A DNA stretch of 64,000 bases from Gallionella sp. (GTDB lineage: Bacteria; Pseudomonadota; Gammaproteobacteria; Burkholderiales; Gallionellaceae). Positions 14,263 to 23,825 of the stretch are shown here, one piece after another (the first letter of the stretch is position 1; the number at the start of each line of letters is the position of its first letter). The notes below the pieces were generated by a model, which searched no databases, was not told where the DNA came from, and saw only the letters and a program-made list of their open reading frames with translations. The stretch is from assembly GCA_003153155.1 (NCBI GenBank), contig PLWV01000029.1, positions 1-64,000 on the forward strand. Reading direction: 5' to 3'. The position numbers and the translations under genes are program-made.

Positions 14263-16739
14263 TTCACCCCCTGGGGCTTTTCATTTTTAAATAAGTTGCG
14301 GATGCGTGCCGCATTGCCGATCACCACCAATGAACTGATAGGCATGGTGATCGCCGCCACCAGCGGATCCACCTTTGCCATCATCGCCAGCGGCACCATG
14401 ATAGCGTTATACACAAAAGAAAGCCCGATGTTTTGCTTGATGGTGAGCAAGGTGCGGCGCGACAGCAGCGTTGCCAACCGCACCTTGTTCAGCTCGTTGT
14501 GCATCAGCACGATGTCGGCACTTTCCACCGACACATCGGTTCCCGAGCCGAGCGCGATACCCACGTCAGCACGTATTAAGGCAGGCGCATCGTTGATGCC
14601 GTCACCCACCATGGCGACCACCGCGCCGCGCCGCTGCAAGCGTTGAATCACCCGATCCTTGTCCTGCGGCAACACTTCGGCGATCACTTCCATACCGCCC
14701 AACTGCTGCGCGATGGCTTCGGCCACCGGCTTGCGATCCCCGCTCAGCAAGGTCATGCTGATGCCCGCTGCACGCAACTCATTCACCAATTGCTGCGCAT
14801 CGTCGCGCAATTTGTCCGCCAGTGCGAACACGGCCACATGCGCATCGCCCAACGCGCAGTGCACACAACTCATCGCCTGTGCTTCAAGTTCGTGCGCCTG
14901 CGCCAGTAACCCGGCATCCAGCGTGATGCCGCTTCGGATCAGCCATTCGGCACTGCCCAGCAACACAGTTTTCCCATCCACATCAGCCTGCACACCCAGC
15001 CCGGCGGTGGCATGAAACCCTTGCACTGCGACATCGCGATAATTCAACTGCTGCGCTTCCGCCTCGGCGATGATGGCCTTGGCTACGCTATGTTCGCTAT
15101 AACGTTCCACCGCCGCCGCGCTGCGCAATATGTCCTTCGCGGCAATGTTGGGGGCGATATGCATATGTGCCACGCTCATCTTGCCTTCGGTCAGTGTGCC
15201 GGTTTTATCGAACACGAAATGCGTCACTTTGGACAACGTCTCCAGCACCAAACCATTCTTGACCAATATGCCGTGCTTGGCCCCCAAGCCAGAGGCCACG
15301 GCAACCGACATCGGCGTCGCCATCCCCAACGCGCAAGGACAGGTGATGATCAGTACCGAAGTCGCCGCCATCAGGGCGCACTCAAAATTTTCGGTGTTCC
15401 AGATGAAAAATGTGAGCGTCGCGCAAATCAGGGTCACCAAAACAAACCACGGCACGATGGTATCGGCCATGCGTTGTATTGGAGCTTTGGAAGATTGCGC
15501 CTCTTCAACCAGCCTGATGATTTTCGCCAGGGTGGTGTTCTGCAATGTCGAACTCACCTCAACCAGCAACGCGCCATTGGTGTTCACCGTTCCGGCAGAG
15601 ACCTTTGCGCCGGCTGACTTGCTCACCGGCGCGGATTCGCCGCTCAACATGGATTCATCGACTGCACTGTGTCCTTCAAGCACGATGCCGTCCACCGGCA
15701 CTTTATAACCGGGCTTGATCAACACATGGTCGCCGAGCCTCACCCCGCGTGCTGGTGTAATTTGCTCTTTGCCATCCTGCATCACGGTTGCCACGCGCGG
15801 CTGCAATTCCATCAACCGCTTGGTGGCGGACAGCGCCTGATGGCGGAACATGCCTTCCAGATAGCGCCCGATCAGAATCACGAAAATCAGATTGGTGACC
15901 GTATCGAAATACACTTCGCCGATTTTGCTGGCTGTCACCGTGATATAGGTGGAATAGGCATAGGTCACGCTCAGGCCGATGGCAATTGGCAAGTCCATGG
16001 TCAACCGCCAAACGCGCAACCCGCCGATCGCGCCGCGATAAAATGGATAACCCGCATACAACAGGGTCGGGGTGGCCAATGCGAAACCCATCCAGTGGAA
16101 GAACTCGCGGAACTCGCCTTTATTCGCACCGCTGTACAGCGCGATGGAAATCCAGATCAGGTTCATCATCGCAAAGCCGGCGAAGAACAGGCGGAACAGC
16201 ATGCTGCGGTTGGCTTTTTTGATCACACCTTCGGCATTTTCCGGATCGTACGGCACGGCTGAGTAGCCGATCCTGGACAAGGCGTGAATCAGAGTGGAAA
16301 GCTTGTTGCGCTTGCTGTCCCAGCGCAGGTGCACGCGCTTTGCGGTCAAATTGACATTGACCGATTCAACCCCGGGTTCGCGCTGCAACCCGCGCTCGAT
16401 CAACCACACACAGGCGGGGCAGTGGATGCCTTCGACGAGCAGGTGTATATCGCGCAGGTCGCCGGAGGAGGTGATGAATTCCTGCTGCACCTCATCGAGG
16501 TCATAGATCTCGATGTCTTTGGGCGGCTCGGGAGGAGGGGCAAGCAGCACGCCTTCCGGGGTGCGCTGGTAATAGCCTTGCAAACCGGCCTCGAAAATGG
16601 CGGAGCATACCGACTGGCAGCCGAAGCAGCAGAACTCCCGCTCTTCACCGTCCAGTTGGGTGTGGTAGCGTGTCCCGGCAGGGATAGGCAAGCCGCAATG
16701 AAAGCAGCCCCCAGTGCTGTGAACGCTATGCTGATTCAT
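14253..16739 (-). CDS. ccoI: Copper-translocating P-type ATPase CcoI
   Basis: 828 residues. The N-terminus has two Cys clusters (CFHCGLP; CCFGCQSVC), then a heavy-metal-associated domain with HCPAC (about residues 106-110). Eight membrane helices follow, including the TCPCALG metal site. The cytoplasmic domain has the phosphorylation motif FDKTGTLTEG and the hinge VGDGINDAPAL. This CcoI/FixI-type copper exporter delivers copper for maturation of cbb3 oxidase. It lies between ccoH and ccoS. A pair of inverted repeats occupies the gap to ccoH, so it may have some transcription of its own. Confidence 0.95.
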   Translation of the reverse strand: MNQHSVHSTGGCFHCGLPIPAGTRYHTQLDGEEREFCCFGCQSVCSAIFEAGLQGYYQRTPEGVLLAPPPEPPKDIEIYDLDEVQQEFITSSGDLRDIHLLVEGIHCPACVWLIERGLQREPGVESVNVNLTAKRVHLRWDSKRNKLSTLIHALSRIGYSAVPYDPENAEGVIKKANRSMLFRLFFAGFAMMNLIWISIALYSGANKGEFREFFHWMGFALATPTLLYAGYPFYRGAIGGLRVWRLTMDLPIAIGLSVTYAYSTYITVTASKIGEVYFDTVTNLIFVILIGRYLEGMFRHQALSATKRLMELQPRVATVMQDGKEQITPARGVRLGDHVLIKPGYKVPVDGIVLEGHSAVDESMLSGESAPVSKSAGAKVSAGTVNTNGALLVEVSSTLQNTTLAKIIRLVEEAQSSKAPIQRMADTIVPWFVLVTLICATLTFFIWNTENFECALMAATSVLIITCPCALGMATPMSVAVASGLGAKHGILVKNGLVLETLSKVTHFVFDKTGTLTEGKMSVAHMHIAPNIAAKDILRSAAAVERYSEHSVAKAIIAEAEAQQLNYRDVAVQGFHATAGLGVQADVDGKTVLLGSAEWLIRSGITLDAGLLAQAHELEAQAMSCVHCALGDAHVAVFALADKLRDDAQQLVNELRAAGISMTLLSGDRKPVAEAIAQQLGGMEVIAEVLPQDKDRVIQRLQRRGAVVAMVGDGINDAPALIRADVGIALGSGTDVSVESADIVLMHNELNKVRLATLLSRRTLLTIKQNIGLSFVYNAIMVPLAMMAKVDPLVAAITMPISSLVVIGNAARIRNLFKNEKPQGVKWK

Positions 16740-16759
16740 TTTAAAAGCCGCAATTCAAA

Positions 16760-16885
16760 CCACAGCGATCACAGAAGACACAGAGTTGATGCTGGGTCCG
16801 CATATTTTCCTGTTCACCGGATGATTGAAATCGACATTTACGGCAACCGATTGTTTTCCCCCGGTGAGCTCTGTGTTCTCTGTGG
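16760..16885. repeat. Inverted-repeat pair between ccoH and ccoI
   Basis: CCACAG...CACAGAAGACACAGAG (16760-16785) faces CTCTGTGTTCTCTGTGG (16869-16885). The arms match over about 15-17 bp with an insertion in the left copy and enclose ~80 bp. The CACAGAG-type motif is a common intergenic repeat in proteobacteria. It is the only long gap inside the ccoG-ccoS gene group. Confidence 0.7.
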
Positions 16886-16930
16886 CTAAAGCTTTTTCCA
16901 GGTTCATCAATGCCAAGGTTAATTTGCTTG

Positions 16931-17437
16931 CTATGTTTCTGTAACTAAAAACTTGCTGCTCCCCACTTCAAACACATCTTTACCGCGTTTGACACGAATG
17001 CGTAATTCCCAGTAGCCTTTGAGCGGGAAGCTGATATAGCCTTGATATTTGCCTGAGGAGACTTCCCTGAAGGGTATCGCAAAGTCCTTGTCCGCGTCGG
17101 AAGCACGATAAGCCACCACTTCCATTTCGCCGCTGACCGGCGCGCCTTGACGATCCGCCACATTGATTTCGTAGGCGGCAGGCATGGCGAGCACGACCAT
17201 TTTGGGCAGCTTGATAGTGATTTTCCATGCCAAGGCATTTTGTGCTTGTATGTCATCTATCGTTTCTGTATCGGATTTGCGATCCCTGGTGCTGTACTCG
17301 TGATCCACCAAGGTAGAACGGCGATGCAAGGCGTACCAGATCAACACGGAATTGACCAATAATGCTGTGACGACCACGCCCATCATGCCGACAAACCAGG
17401 GATTGCGCCAACCCTTCTTGTTTTTTTGTGAAAGCAT
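16931..17437 (-). CDS. ccoH: cbb3 oxidase assembly protein CcoH (FixH)
   Basis: 168 residues: a short basic start, one membrane helix (WFVGMMGVVVTALLVNSVLI), and a periplasmic beta-rich domain with QGAPVSGEMEVVAYRASDA and a GYWELRIRVKRG segment typical of FixH. CcoH stays bound to the assembled oxidase and stabilises it. It lies 24 bases after ccoG, in the conserved ccoGHIS order. Confidence 0.9.
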   Translation of the reverse strand: MLSQKNKKGWRNPWFVGMMGVVVTALLVNSVLIWYALHRRSTLVDHEYSTRDRKSDTETIDDIQAQNALAWKITIKLPKMVVLAMPAAYEINVADRQGAPVSGEMEVVAYRASDADKDFAIPFREVSSGKYQGYISFPLKGYWELRIRVKRGKDVFEVGSSKFLVTET

Positions 17438-17461
17438 TTGTTGCTCCTTGTTGAATCTCGT

Positions 17462-18892
17462 TCAGGGTTTGGGGCCGTTGAATTTGGAGTCGTATTCCGC
17501 CGCGACTGTTGGATCTTCCGTGCTTTGTATACGGAACTCTATCGGTGTCACTTCCTGTTTAATGTTTACCCCGGGTGCTTTGACGAAGATCGTAAACGAA
17601 GTGCCGCGGCCATGATGGGTCAGCAGTGGCTGCTCGGCACCCATAATTATCTGCCCCGACACACCGCCCTCCGCCGTCACATGCACATGAAGATCTTTAT
17701 CGGTCTTGTTGACCACCTTGAATTCGTATTTGTTCTGAATCGAGCCATCACTCATGCTGACGAATAATGGCTGACGTTCCGGGATCACCCTGAGGGTCAT
17801 CGCACCCAGATGGGTCAACCCGAATATGATGCCGCCCAAGGCGATGAGAATGATGCTGATGTAAACCAAAGTACGCGGGTGTTGGTAAAGTTTTTTAACC
17901 GGCTTGCCTTCAATCTCATCCAGCGAGGCGTAGCGGATCAATCCGCGCGGGCGGCCCACCTTGTCCATGATGGAATCACAGGCATCCAGACATAGCCCGC
18001 AGGTAATACAACCCAATTGCATACCGTCGCGGATATCTACTCCTGTAGGACATACCTGCACGCACTGAAAACAGTCAATACAGTCGCCTTTTGCATTCGC
18101 GCCAGCTTTCGCACCACGCTGTAGTTTGCCGCGCGGCTCACCGCGTTTGACATCATAGGTTGGCATGATGGTCTGGCTGTCCGTCATCACCCCTTGGATG
18201 CGTGCATAGGGACAAAGCCAGAAACAGGTTTGTTCACGCAACAATCCGGCCAAAATGTATGTTCCGGCAATGAACATGGCTAGCGTTATCCATCCCACCA
18301 TCGGCAATTGGAAGGTTAACAAGTTATTCCAATAATCGAAGGCATCGACGAACCAGATCGAAAAACTGATTCCGGTTAAAGCTGCGATCACCAGCCAAAT
18401 CGAATGCTTGATTACTTTCAGGCGAATTTTTTCAGCATTCCATGGTGCACTATCCAATTTACGCCGCTGCGTGGGATTGCCTTCAATTTTTTCTTCTATC
18501 CAGGTAAAAACATCCGTCCACACCGTCTGAAAACAGAAGTAGCCGCAGAACACCCGCGAAGCCACTGAAGTTACGGCAAACAAGGCCATCGCCATCAACA
18601 ACAGCAGTAGCGACAGCATCCAGATGTCTTGGGGCAGTACAGTCAGATTGAAAAAGTGAAACTGGCGGCTCCCGATGTCGAACAATATGGCTTGCTTGCC
18701 GTTCCAGCGAACATAGGGGCCAACAAAGAAGATCAACCAGGACGCGCCGGTAAGGTATTTCACCGAGCGGAAAAAACCTGGCATACGCTTGGCATGGATG
18801 GTCTTGTCACCCAGATTGACACTCCAGGTTTCAAATTCCTGATAGATAGCGGTTACGCTGCCAGCTTCCTGTCGTTCGGTCTCTTTTTCCAT
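17462..18892 (-). CDS. ccoG: Cytochrome c oxidase accessory protein CcoG (FixG/RdxA)
   Basis: About 476 residues from ATG 18892, chosen because GGAGT precedes it; an upstream in-frame start at 18970 lacks a ribosome binding site and adds an unusual N-terminus. There are several membrane helices, then two ferredoxin-type clusters (CIDCFQCVQVCPTG and CITCGLCLDACDS, about residues 255-300), and a periplasmic Ig-like C-terminal domain. CcoG reduces Cu(II) for cbb3 biogenesis. A terminator at 19013-19043 separates it from ccoNOQP, so it starts its own transcript with ccoH. Confidence 0.94.
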   Translation of the reverse strand: MEKETERQEAGSVTAIYQEFETWSVNLGDKTIHAKRMPGFFRSVKYLTGASWLIFFVGPYVRWNGKQAILFDIGSRQFHFFNLTVLPQDIWMLSLLLLLMAMALFAVTSVASRVFCGYFCFQTVWTDVFTWIEEKIEGNPTQRRKLDSAPWNAEKIRLKVIKHSIWLVIAALTGISFSIWFVDAFDYWNNLLTFQLPMVGWITLAMFIAGTYILAGLLREQTCFWLCPYARIQGVMTDSQTIMPTYDVKRGEPRGKLQRGAKAGANAKGDCIDCFQCVQVCPTGVDIRDGMQLGCITCGLCLDACDSIMDKVGRPRGLIRYASLDEIEGKPVKKLYQHPRTLVYISIILIALGGIIFGLTHLGAMTLRVIPERQPLFVSMSDGSIQNKYEFKVVNKTDKDLHVHVTAEGGVSGQIIMGAEQPLLTHHGRGTSFTIFVKAPGVNIKQEVTPIEFRIQSTEDPTVAAEYDSKFNGPKP

Positions 18893-19012
18893 GCCTTTAC
18901 TCCTAACATCCAGGCTACACAATTGAGCTAAGCTGCCAGCCCAACTAACGAAAGAATTGAATAGCCCCACGCAAAAACTGCTTATTCAGAACTTGCTAAT
19001 ATAGCAGTGTGA

Positions 19013-19043
19013 AAAAAGGAGGAGATAGTAACCTCCTCCTTTC
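19013..19043 (-). terminator. Rho-independent terminator of the cbb3 structural operon
   Basis: On the minus strand a stem of about 10 bp (AAAGGAGGAG with CTCCTCCTTT) is followed by TTTTTT. It lies 17 bases beyond the stop of the 39-aa membrane peptide and ends the ccoNOQP transcript. Confidence 0.85.
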
Positions 19044-19059
19044 GTACAGCGATACGATT

Positions 19060-19179
19060 CTATTGACTGACTTTGCTTTTGGTTGCATTCCTATACAGCA
19101 CATACAGCAACCAAACCAGTGCCGCAGCACTGCCTGCAACACCGATAATTACACCCCAAAACACCATGTCGTGATTCAT
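19060..19179 (-). CDS. 39-aa single-span membrane peptide at the end of the ccoNOQP operon
   Basis: ATG 19179 after GGGAGAATGCAG encodes MNHDMVFWGVIIGVAGSAAA and then LVWLLYVLYRNATKSKVSQ. It has one transmembrane helix and a basic cytoplasmic end. It follows ccoP by 59 bases, where a short hairpin (19205-19227) could tune expression, and precedes the operon terminator. In Pseudomonas stutzeri a similarly small single-span subunit, CcoM, binds the cbb3 core; by size, topology and place this could be an analogue, but I cannot align them. It is absent from longer-frame predictions, so easily missed. Confidence 0.7.
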   Translation of the reverse strand: MNHDMVFWGVIIGVAGSAAALVWLLYVLYRNATKSKVSQ

Positions 19180-19238
19180 CTGCATTCTCCCTTTGTAAGA
19201 TACCGCACAGGGCATCATGTCCCGTGCAGGCATACAGA

Positions 19239-20279
19239 TTACTTTGCCGCCACTGCTGGAGCAGCGGCTTCAGCAGCAGCTTGGGCAGGTGCTGCTGGTG
19301 CTGCGGGTGCATCGGCTTGACCGCCGCCAAACTTGTACACGTATACCGCCAACTTCTTGATATCGGCATCACTCAATTTACCGGCTTCCTTGAAGTTGGG
19401 CATGATGGCGACACGAGCCTTGGGATCACCGGAATTCACGCCGTAGGCAACGGTATGTTTAATCCCTTCCAACGATCCGTCAAAACGCCAGATCGTATCG
19501 GTCAGGTTGGCCGAACCCATTGCTTGCACCCCCTTGGCATCAGCGCCATGACAAGCGGTGCAGTCGCTTTCCATAAATACCTTTTTGCCGGCAGGCTCGG
19601 AATCGCCCTTGCCTTCGCTCAGCGCCTTTACATACTTGGCAACATCGATAATTTGCGTTTCAGACAAACTATCTTTATGCGCGACCATCATGCCTTGACG
19701 CCCACCGGAGATGGTGGTGTAAATGTCATCGATCTTGCCACCATACAACCAATCGTCGTCATTAAGAACAGGCGCGAACAGACCCTCCTTATCCTTGGTG
19801 CCGACCCCGTTCGTGCCATGACAGGGCGCGCAGTTGTCGCCGAACAGCACCTTGCCGGAGCGTTTCACATACTCGGTCAGGTCATTGTCGGCAAGGATCG
19901 CCGCCGGTGTCATATCCTTGAGCTTGGCTTCATACTTGCCTCGCACCGCATCCACTTCACCCTTGTCAGCTTCCATTTCCTTGATCGCCGACCAACCCCC
20001 TACACCTTTGAAGAAGGTGTTGGAAGTCGGAACAGGAACGGATGGATAGTACAGCCAATACACCACCACCCAGATCGCGCTGGCTGCCAGCCCCAGCATC
20101 CACCACCTGGGTGGCTGATTGTTAAAATCAGCCAAATCGTCGTCCCACACGTGCCCCGTGGTAGTTACACCACCATCGGGGTTTTGATAGGGGTTTCGGC
20201 TGCCAATCTCGGCGCTGTGCTTATGTTGTTCGCGTGTTTGCCCTTTCCCATCACCAGAAGGGTTTTGATCTTCACTCAT
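19239..20279 (-). CDS. ccoP: cbb3-type cytochrome c oxidase diheme subunit CcoP
   Basis: 346 residues. A membrane helix (AASAIWVVVYWLYYPSVPV, about residues 67-85) follows a hydrophilic N-terminus with GHVWDDDLADFNNQPPRWW, the CcoP signature. Two cytochrome c motifs follow, CAPCHG (about residue 157) and CTACHG (about residue 236), each with a downstream Met ligand candidate. CcoP passes electrons from soluble cytochrome to CcoO. The C-terminal ~25 residues are almost only Ala, Pro and Gln, a low-complexity tail that is longer than usual. It overlaps ccoQ by ATGA. Confidence 0.96.
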   Translation of the reverse strand: MSEDQNPSGDGKGQTREQHKHSAEIGSRNPYQNPDGGVTTTGHVWDDDLADFNNQPPRWWMLGLAASAIWVVVYWLYYPSVPVPTSNTFFKGVGGWSAIKEMEADKGEVDAVRGKYEAKLKDMTPAAILADNDLTEYVKRSGKVLFGDNCAPCHGTNGVGTKDKEGLFAPVLNDDDWLYGGKIDDIYTTISGGRQGMMVAHKDSLSETQIIDVAKYVKALSEGKGDSEPAGKKVFMESDCTACHGADAKGVQAMGSANLTDTIWRFDGSLEGIKHTVAYGVNSGDPKARVAIMPNFKEAGKLSDADIKKLAVYVYKFGGGQADAPAAPAAPAQAAAEAAAPAVAAK

Positions 20280-20485
20280 TTTTTATCTCCCGAATTGATA
20301 AGGTCTTCGTCATCCAACGCCATACCGCGCTGGGACTCAAACTTGTCTTTGTTTGCAGGACGGAACACCATGAAATAAACGTAGATCATGGCGACGAACA
20401 CAAATACGGCAAAAAATACGCCGAGCCAGTCATTCGTCGTCATGGACTCCACATCCATGCCCAGGTATCCCATTAGCTTAATCAC
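20276..20485 (-). CDS. ccoQ: cbb3-type oxidase small subunit CcoQ
   Basis: 69 residues with one membrane helix ([24 protein letters not shown] is cut here to its core [13 protein letters not shown]) and a charged cytoplasmic end [15 protein letters not shown]. The [10 protein letters not shown] part is typical of CcoQ, which stabilises the complex. It overlaps ccoO by 8 bases and ccoP by 4, so subunit synthesis is tightly coupled. Confidence 0.92.
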   Translation of the reverse strand: MIKLMGYLGMDVESMTTNDWLGVFFAVFVFVAMIYVYFMVFRPANKDKFESQRGMALDDEDLINSGDKK

Positions 20486-21242
20486 GGTAATTCACGCCTT
20501 CGGTAAATTTGATTTGATTGCCCAATCCTTGCAAGTAAGCAATGACAGCGTCCAGCTCGGTTTTGCCGTCCACTGCATCCTTCGCGCTGGCGATGTCGGC
20601 ATCAGTGTATGGAGATGGATAAAACGGCATCTTGCGCATCACTTTCATGGTGTCGGCTACGTTGCCCGCATCCACCTTGGTGTTCTCCAGCCAGAAAAAG
20701 TTGGGCATCACGGACTCAGGCACGACTTCACGAGGATATCTCAGATGGCGGCGATGCCACTCATCCGAATACTTGCCGCCCACACGAGCCAAGTCAGGAC
20801 CGGTACGCTTGGATCCCCACTGGAATGGATGGTCGTACATGGATTCGGAAGACACCGAGTAGTGACCATAACGATCCTTCTCGTCGCGGAACGGGCGAAT
20901 CATCTGCGAGTGGCACAAGTAACAGCCTTCGCGGATGTACACTTCACGCCCGGCCAATTCCAGCGGTTTGTAAGGGCGCACGCCGTCACCCGGCTTCCAG
21001 TCATCCAGAGATTGGCCCGGCTTGCGATTCCAGACGATGGGGGCCGTATCACCCGCGTTTTTCTGTGATTCTTTTACGTTGGGCGACAAGTGAGTCATTG
21101 TGCTGTCCAAATAAAAAAGCGGCACGATTTCCACGATGCCTGCCACCGACACCGCTAAGGCAATCAATACAAACAACAGGACGGTGCTGCGTTCCAGATT
21201 GTTCTGCAATTTAGTTGAATAAATTTTGTCGTGATTAGACAT
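20478..21242 (-). CDS. ccoO: cbb3-type cytochrome c oxidase monoheme subunit CcoO
   Basis: 254 residues: an N-terminal anchor ([20 protein letters not shown]), the Y(I)[15 protein letters not shown] heme c motif (Cys about residue 93), the [18 protein letters not shown] block, and a C-terminal helix before VIAYLQGLG. These are the CcoO hallmarks. It receives electrons from CcoP and hands them to heme b in CcoN. It lies 10 bases after ccoN. Confidence 0.96.
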   Translation of the reverse strand: MSNHDKIYSTKLQNNLERSTVLLFVLIALAVSVAGIVEIVPLFYLDSTMTHLSPNVKESQKNAGDTAPIVWNRKPGQSLDDWKPGDGVRPYKPLELAGREVYIREGCYLCHSQMIRPFRDEKDRYGHYSVSSESMYDHPFQWGSKRTGPDLARVGGKYSDEWHRRHLRYPREVVPESVMPNFFWLENTKVDAGNVADTMKVMRKMPFYPSPYTDADIASAKDAVDGKTELDAVIAYLQGLGNQIKFTEGVNYRD

Positions 21243-21252
21243 GTCTCACTCC

Positions 21253-22683
21253 TTATGCTTTAGCAGGAACGGCGTTAGTACCATGCGCAGTGCTTGCTTG
21301 ACGCACAGTCATCACCACGTTGAACAACATGATCCATGCACCCAGATTGAAGATAACGCCGCCAACGACACGCATCGCGTAGTATGGATGCATAGCGGAT
21401 ACGGACTCCACAAAGGTATAGGTTAACGCGCCATATTCGTCATAATCACGCCACATCAGACCTTGCATAATGCCTGACACCCACATCGCCACGACGTAGA
21501 CCACAGTTCCGATCGTTGCCAGCCAGAAGTGCACATTCACCAGGCTGTCGGAATACATTTCGGTTTTCCACAGCTTCTTCATCATATGGTAAATCGCGCC
21601 CACGGAAACCATCGCTACCCAGCCCAGCGCACCTGAGTGCACGTGACCGATGGTCCAGTCAGTGTAGTGTGACAACGCATTCACGGTCTTGATGGACATC
21701 ACCGGGCCTTCGAAGGTGGACATCGCGTAGAACGCCAGAGACACCACCAGGAAGCGCAGGATGTAGTCGGTGCGCAGACGATCCCAGGCACCGGACAAGG
21801 TCATCATTCCGTTCATTGCACCACCCCAGGACGGGATGATCATCGCCAGGGAAATCGCGGCACCGAGGGAGCCGGTCCAGTCAGGCAATGCGGTGTATTG
21901 CAGATGGTGCGCTCCCAACCACACATAACCGAAGGTCAGTGCCCAGAAGTGCAACACGGACAGACGGTAAGAGTACACCGGGCGATTTGCTTGCTTGGGC
22001 ACGAAGTAATACATGATCCCCAAAAAGCCGGCGGTCAGGTAGAAACCCACTGCATTGTGACCCCACCACCATTGAATCATGGCATCTTGCACGCCCGAGT
22101 AGATGGAGTAGGACTTGGTCAGGCTGACCGGGATTGCCAGGCTGTTCACCACATGCAGGTAAGTGATCATGATGATCATGCTCATAAAGAACCAGTTCGA
22201 CACATAGATGTGCGAACTCTTGCGTATCGCAACAGTCATGATGTAATTCAAACCAAATGCCACCCAGACCAGGGCAATCAGAATATCAATCGGCCATTCC
22301 AGCTCTGCGTATTCCTTGCCTTGGGTCATTCCCAGCGGCAACGTGATCACGGCCAGCACGATGATCAAATTCCAACCCCAGAAGGTGAACCACGCCAGGC
22401 CGTTGTTCCACAGCTTGGTCGCACCGGTGCGCTGCACTATATAATAACCGGTGGCCATCAAGGTACAACCACCAAACGCGAAAATCACCGAGTTAGTATG
22501 CAGCGGGCGCAGTCGCCCAAAGGTGATGTAAGGAATATCAAAATTCAGGAACGGCCACGCCAATTCAGATGCAATATACACACCGATCGACGTGCCTACG
22601 ACCAGATATATAGCGGCCATGATGGTAAACCATCTGACCACATCCATATCGTACTTAACCGGTATCGCTTGAGTTGCTTCCAC
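21253..22683 (-). CDS. ccoN: cbb3-type cytochrome c oxidase catalytic subunit CcoN
   Basis: 476 residues and 12 or more membrane helices. Visible ligand contexts include [12 protein letters not shown] (low-spin heme His), [12 protein letters not shown] (CuB His and membrane-embedded residues), [15 protein letters not shown] (paired CuB His) and [12 protein letters not shown] (heme b3 and b His). This is the high-affinity terminal oxidase used at low oxygen. The start is ATG 22683 after GGGGGAGATTAC. A 412-bp upstream region carries an FNR/ANR-like box, consistent with induction under oxygen limitation. Confidence 0.97.
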   Translation of the reverse strand: MEATQAIPVKYDMDVVRWFTIMAAIYLVVGTSIGVYIASELAWPFLNFDIPYITFGRLRPLHTNSVIFAFGGCTLMATGYYIVQRTGATKLWNNGLAWFTFWGWNLIIVLAVITLPLGMTQGKEYAELEWPIDILIALVWVAFGLNYIMTVAIRKSSHIYVSNWFFMSMIIMITYLHVVNSLAIPVSLTKSYSIYSGVQDAMIQWWWGHNAVGFYLTAGFLGIMYYFVPKQANRPVYSYRLSVLHFWALTFGYVWLGAHHLQYTALPDWTGSLGAAISLAMIIPSWGGAMNGMMTLSGAWDRLRTDYILRFLVVSLAFYAMSTFEGPVMSIKTVNALSHYTDWTIGHVHSGALGWVAMVSVGAIYHMMKKLWKTEMYSDSLVNVHFWLATIGTVVYVVAMWVSGIMQGLMWRDYDEYGALTYTFVESVSAMHPYYAMRVVGGVIFNLGAWIMLFNVVMTVRQASTAHGTNAVPAKA

Positions 22684-22916
22684 AGTAATCTCCCCCTATA
22701 GAGCTAAAGTAATAAACGATGTGTTATTTACTCTCAACCTAAAGAAGTAAATGACACCCCCTTATGCCAGCTTTTAAACCGCGCTGTCATGGTACACCGA
22801 TAAGCGAGTAAATAAAAACAGCACCGTACCTTTTCACGCCCGCTTGAGTTACTCAGTTCTGCTGACCTGCCACCAATTGCACCTGCGAAAAGTTACAAAA
22901 ATAGAAGTTGATGAAC

Positions 22917-22930
22917 TTGAGATGTATCAA
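22917..22930 (-). promoter_or_regulatory. FNR/ANR-type binding site upstream of ccoN
   Basis: TTGAG-ATGT-ATCAA matches the consensus TTGAT-N4-ATCAA at nine of ten half-site bases. It lies 234 bases upstream of the ccoN start in the gap between the Sco1 gene and ccoN, and cco operons are classic FNR/ANR targets. I could not pick a confident -10 element at the expected distance. Confidence 0.75.
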
Positions 22931-23095
22931 GAGGGCAGTATATTTCTCTCTACATTAAATGGCCAGAATCTGGCTTCCGCACACACATCAAGAATTAAAT
23001 AATGTATTCGTTATGCATCTTATTGAGGCGTGTATTCTTTGTCAAGCGAGAAAATCGAACAGAATTAAAGCCGGGTTAGCTCATTTCGATTTTGC

Positions 23096-23680
23096 TCACC
23101 GGCCGATGGCCAACAGCAATCTAATGTCCTGTACCAGTTGTTCAGCGCGCTGCCCGTAAGGGGAAAGCAGCAATGGTTTGCCTCTTAGGCCAAGCAAATA
23201 AATCCCGTCGGTATGATCCAGCGTATAGCCGCCGTGCTTGTCATACTGCTTCACATAGTTCACGCCAAATGCCTTGGCCGCTTGGGCGGTGGCCTGCGTA
23301 TCACCATACAAACCCAAGAAAGAAGTGTCAAAGGACGGCACAAACTTCGCGAGCAACTCAGGACTGTCTCGTTCCGGATCCAGCGTGACGAATAAGACCT
23401 GTACCCGGTCCGCATCCTTGCCAAGCAGGCGCATAACCTGCGCCAAATCGGCCAGCGTGGTGGGGCATACCTCGGGGCAGTGGGTATAACCGAAGAACAG
23501 CACTACCACTTTTCCCCTGAAATCCAATAGGCTGCGAGGCTTGCCATTAAAATCGGTAAGCTGAAAATCAGCCTGCGCATGCTGCCAGGAGACGTCTATG
23601 GCATGGTAGGGCGATGGCATCTCCGGTTCCCCGCACGCGCTAAGCAGCAAGATCAATAAAATTAAAAAGAAGTTACGCAT
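23096..23680 (-). CDS. Sco1/SenC-type copper chaperone lipoprotein
   Basis: 194 residues. A lipoprotein signal (FLILLILLLSACG) puts it on the periplasmic side of a membrane. The thioredoxin-like domain has the copper motif GYTHCPEVCPTTL (CxxxC) and the distal His in LDHTDGIYLL. Sco proteins move copper into oxidase CuA or, for cbb3, the CuB site. Its start overlaps the preceding small gene by 8 bases, and it precedes ccoN in the same direction, which supports a role in cbb3 maturation. Confidence 0.92.
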   Translation of the reverse strand: MRNFFLILLILLLSACGEPEMPSPYHAIDVSWQHAQADFQLTDFNGKPRSLLDFRGKVVVLFFGYTHCPEVCPTTLADLAQVMRLLGKDADRVQVLFVTLDPERDSPELLAKFVPSFDTSFLGLYGDTQATAQAAKAFGVNYVKQYDKHGGYTLDHTDGIYLLGLRGKPLLLSPYGQRAEQLVQDIRLLLAIGR

Positions 23681-23825
23681 CTTGAGCCACCTTGAAAGTT
23701 AATGTTTCAATGCCAGACAAGGCGCGCGATAAAAATCGCAGCGACGCATACAGAGTAAATGCAAACAAGATTTTTTGAGCGCCACGCCGTATGGCGACGA
23801 AGTACTGGTTATTATGCATCCACAT
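23673..23825 (-). CDS. 50-aa membrane-associated protein between SafE-like and Sco1 genes
   Basis: Starting at ATG 23825 (or 23819), the product is MWMHNNQYFVAIRRGAQKIL, then a hydrophobic segment FAFTLYASLRFLSRAL and a polar end. Its start lies inside the last codons of the SafE-like gene (14-base overlap) and its end overlaps the Sco1 start by 8 bases. This double overlap strongly suggests it is translated and functions with them. No family is recognised; a small copper- or oxidase-assembly factor is the obvious guess from context. Confidence 0.6.
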   Translation of the reverse strand: MWMHNNQYFVAIRRGAQKILFAFTLYASLRFLSRALSGIETLTFKVAQDA

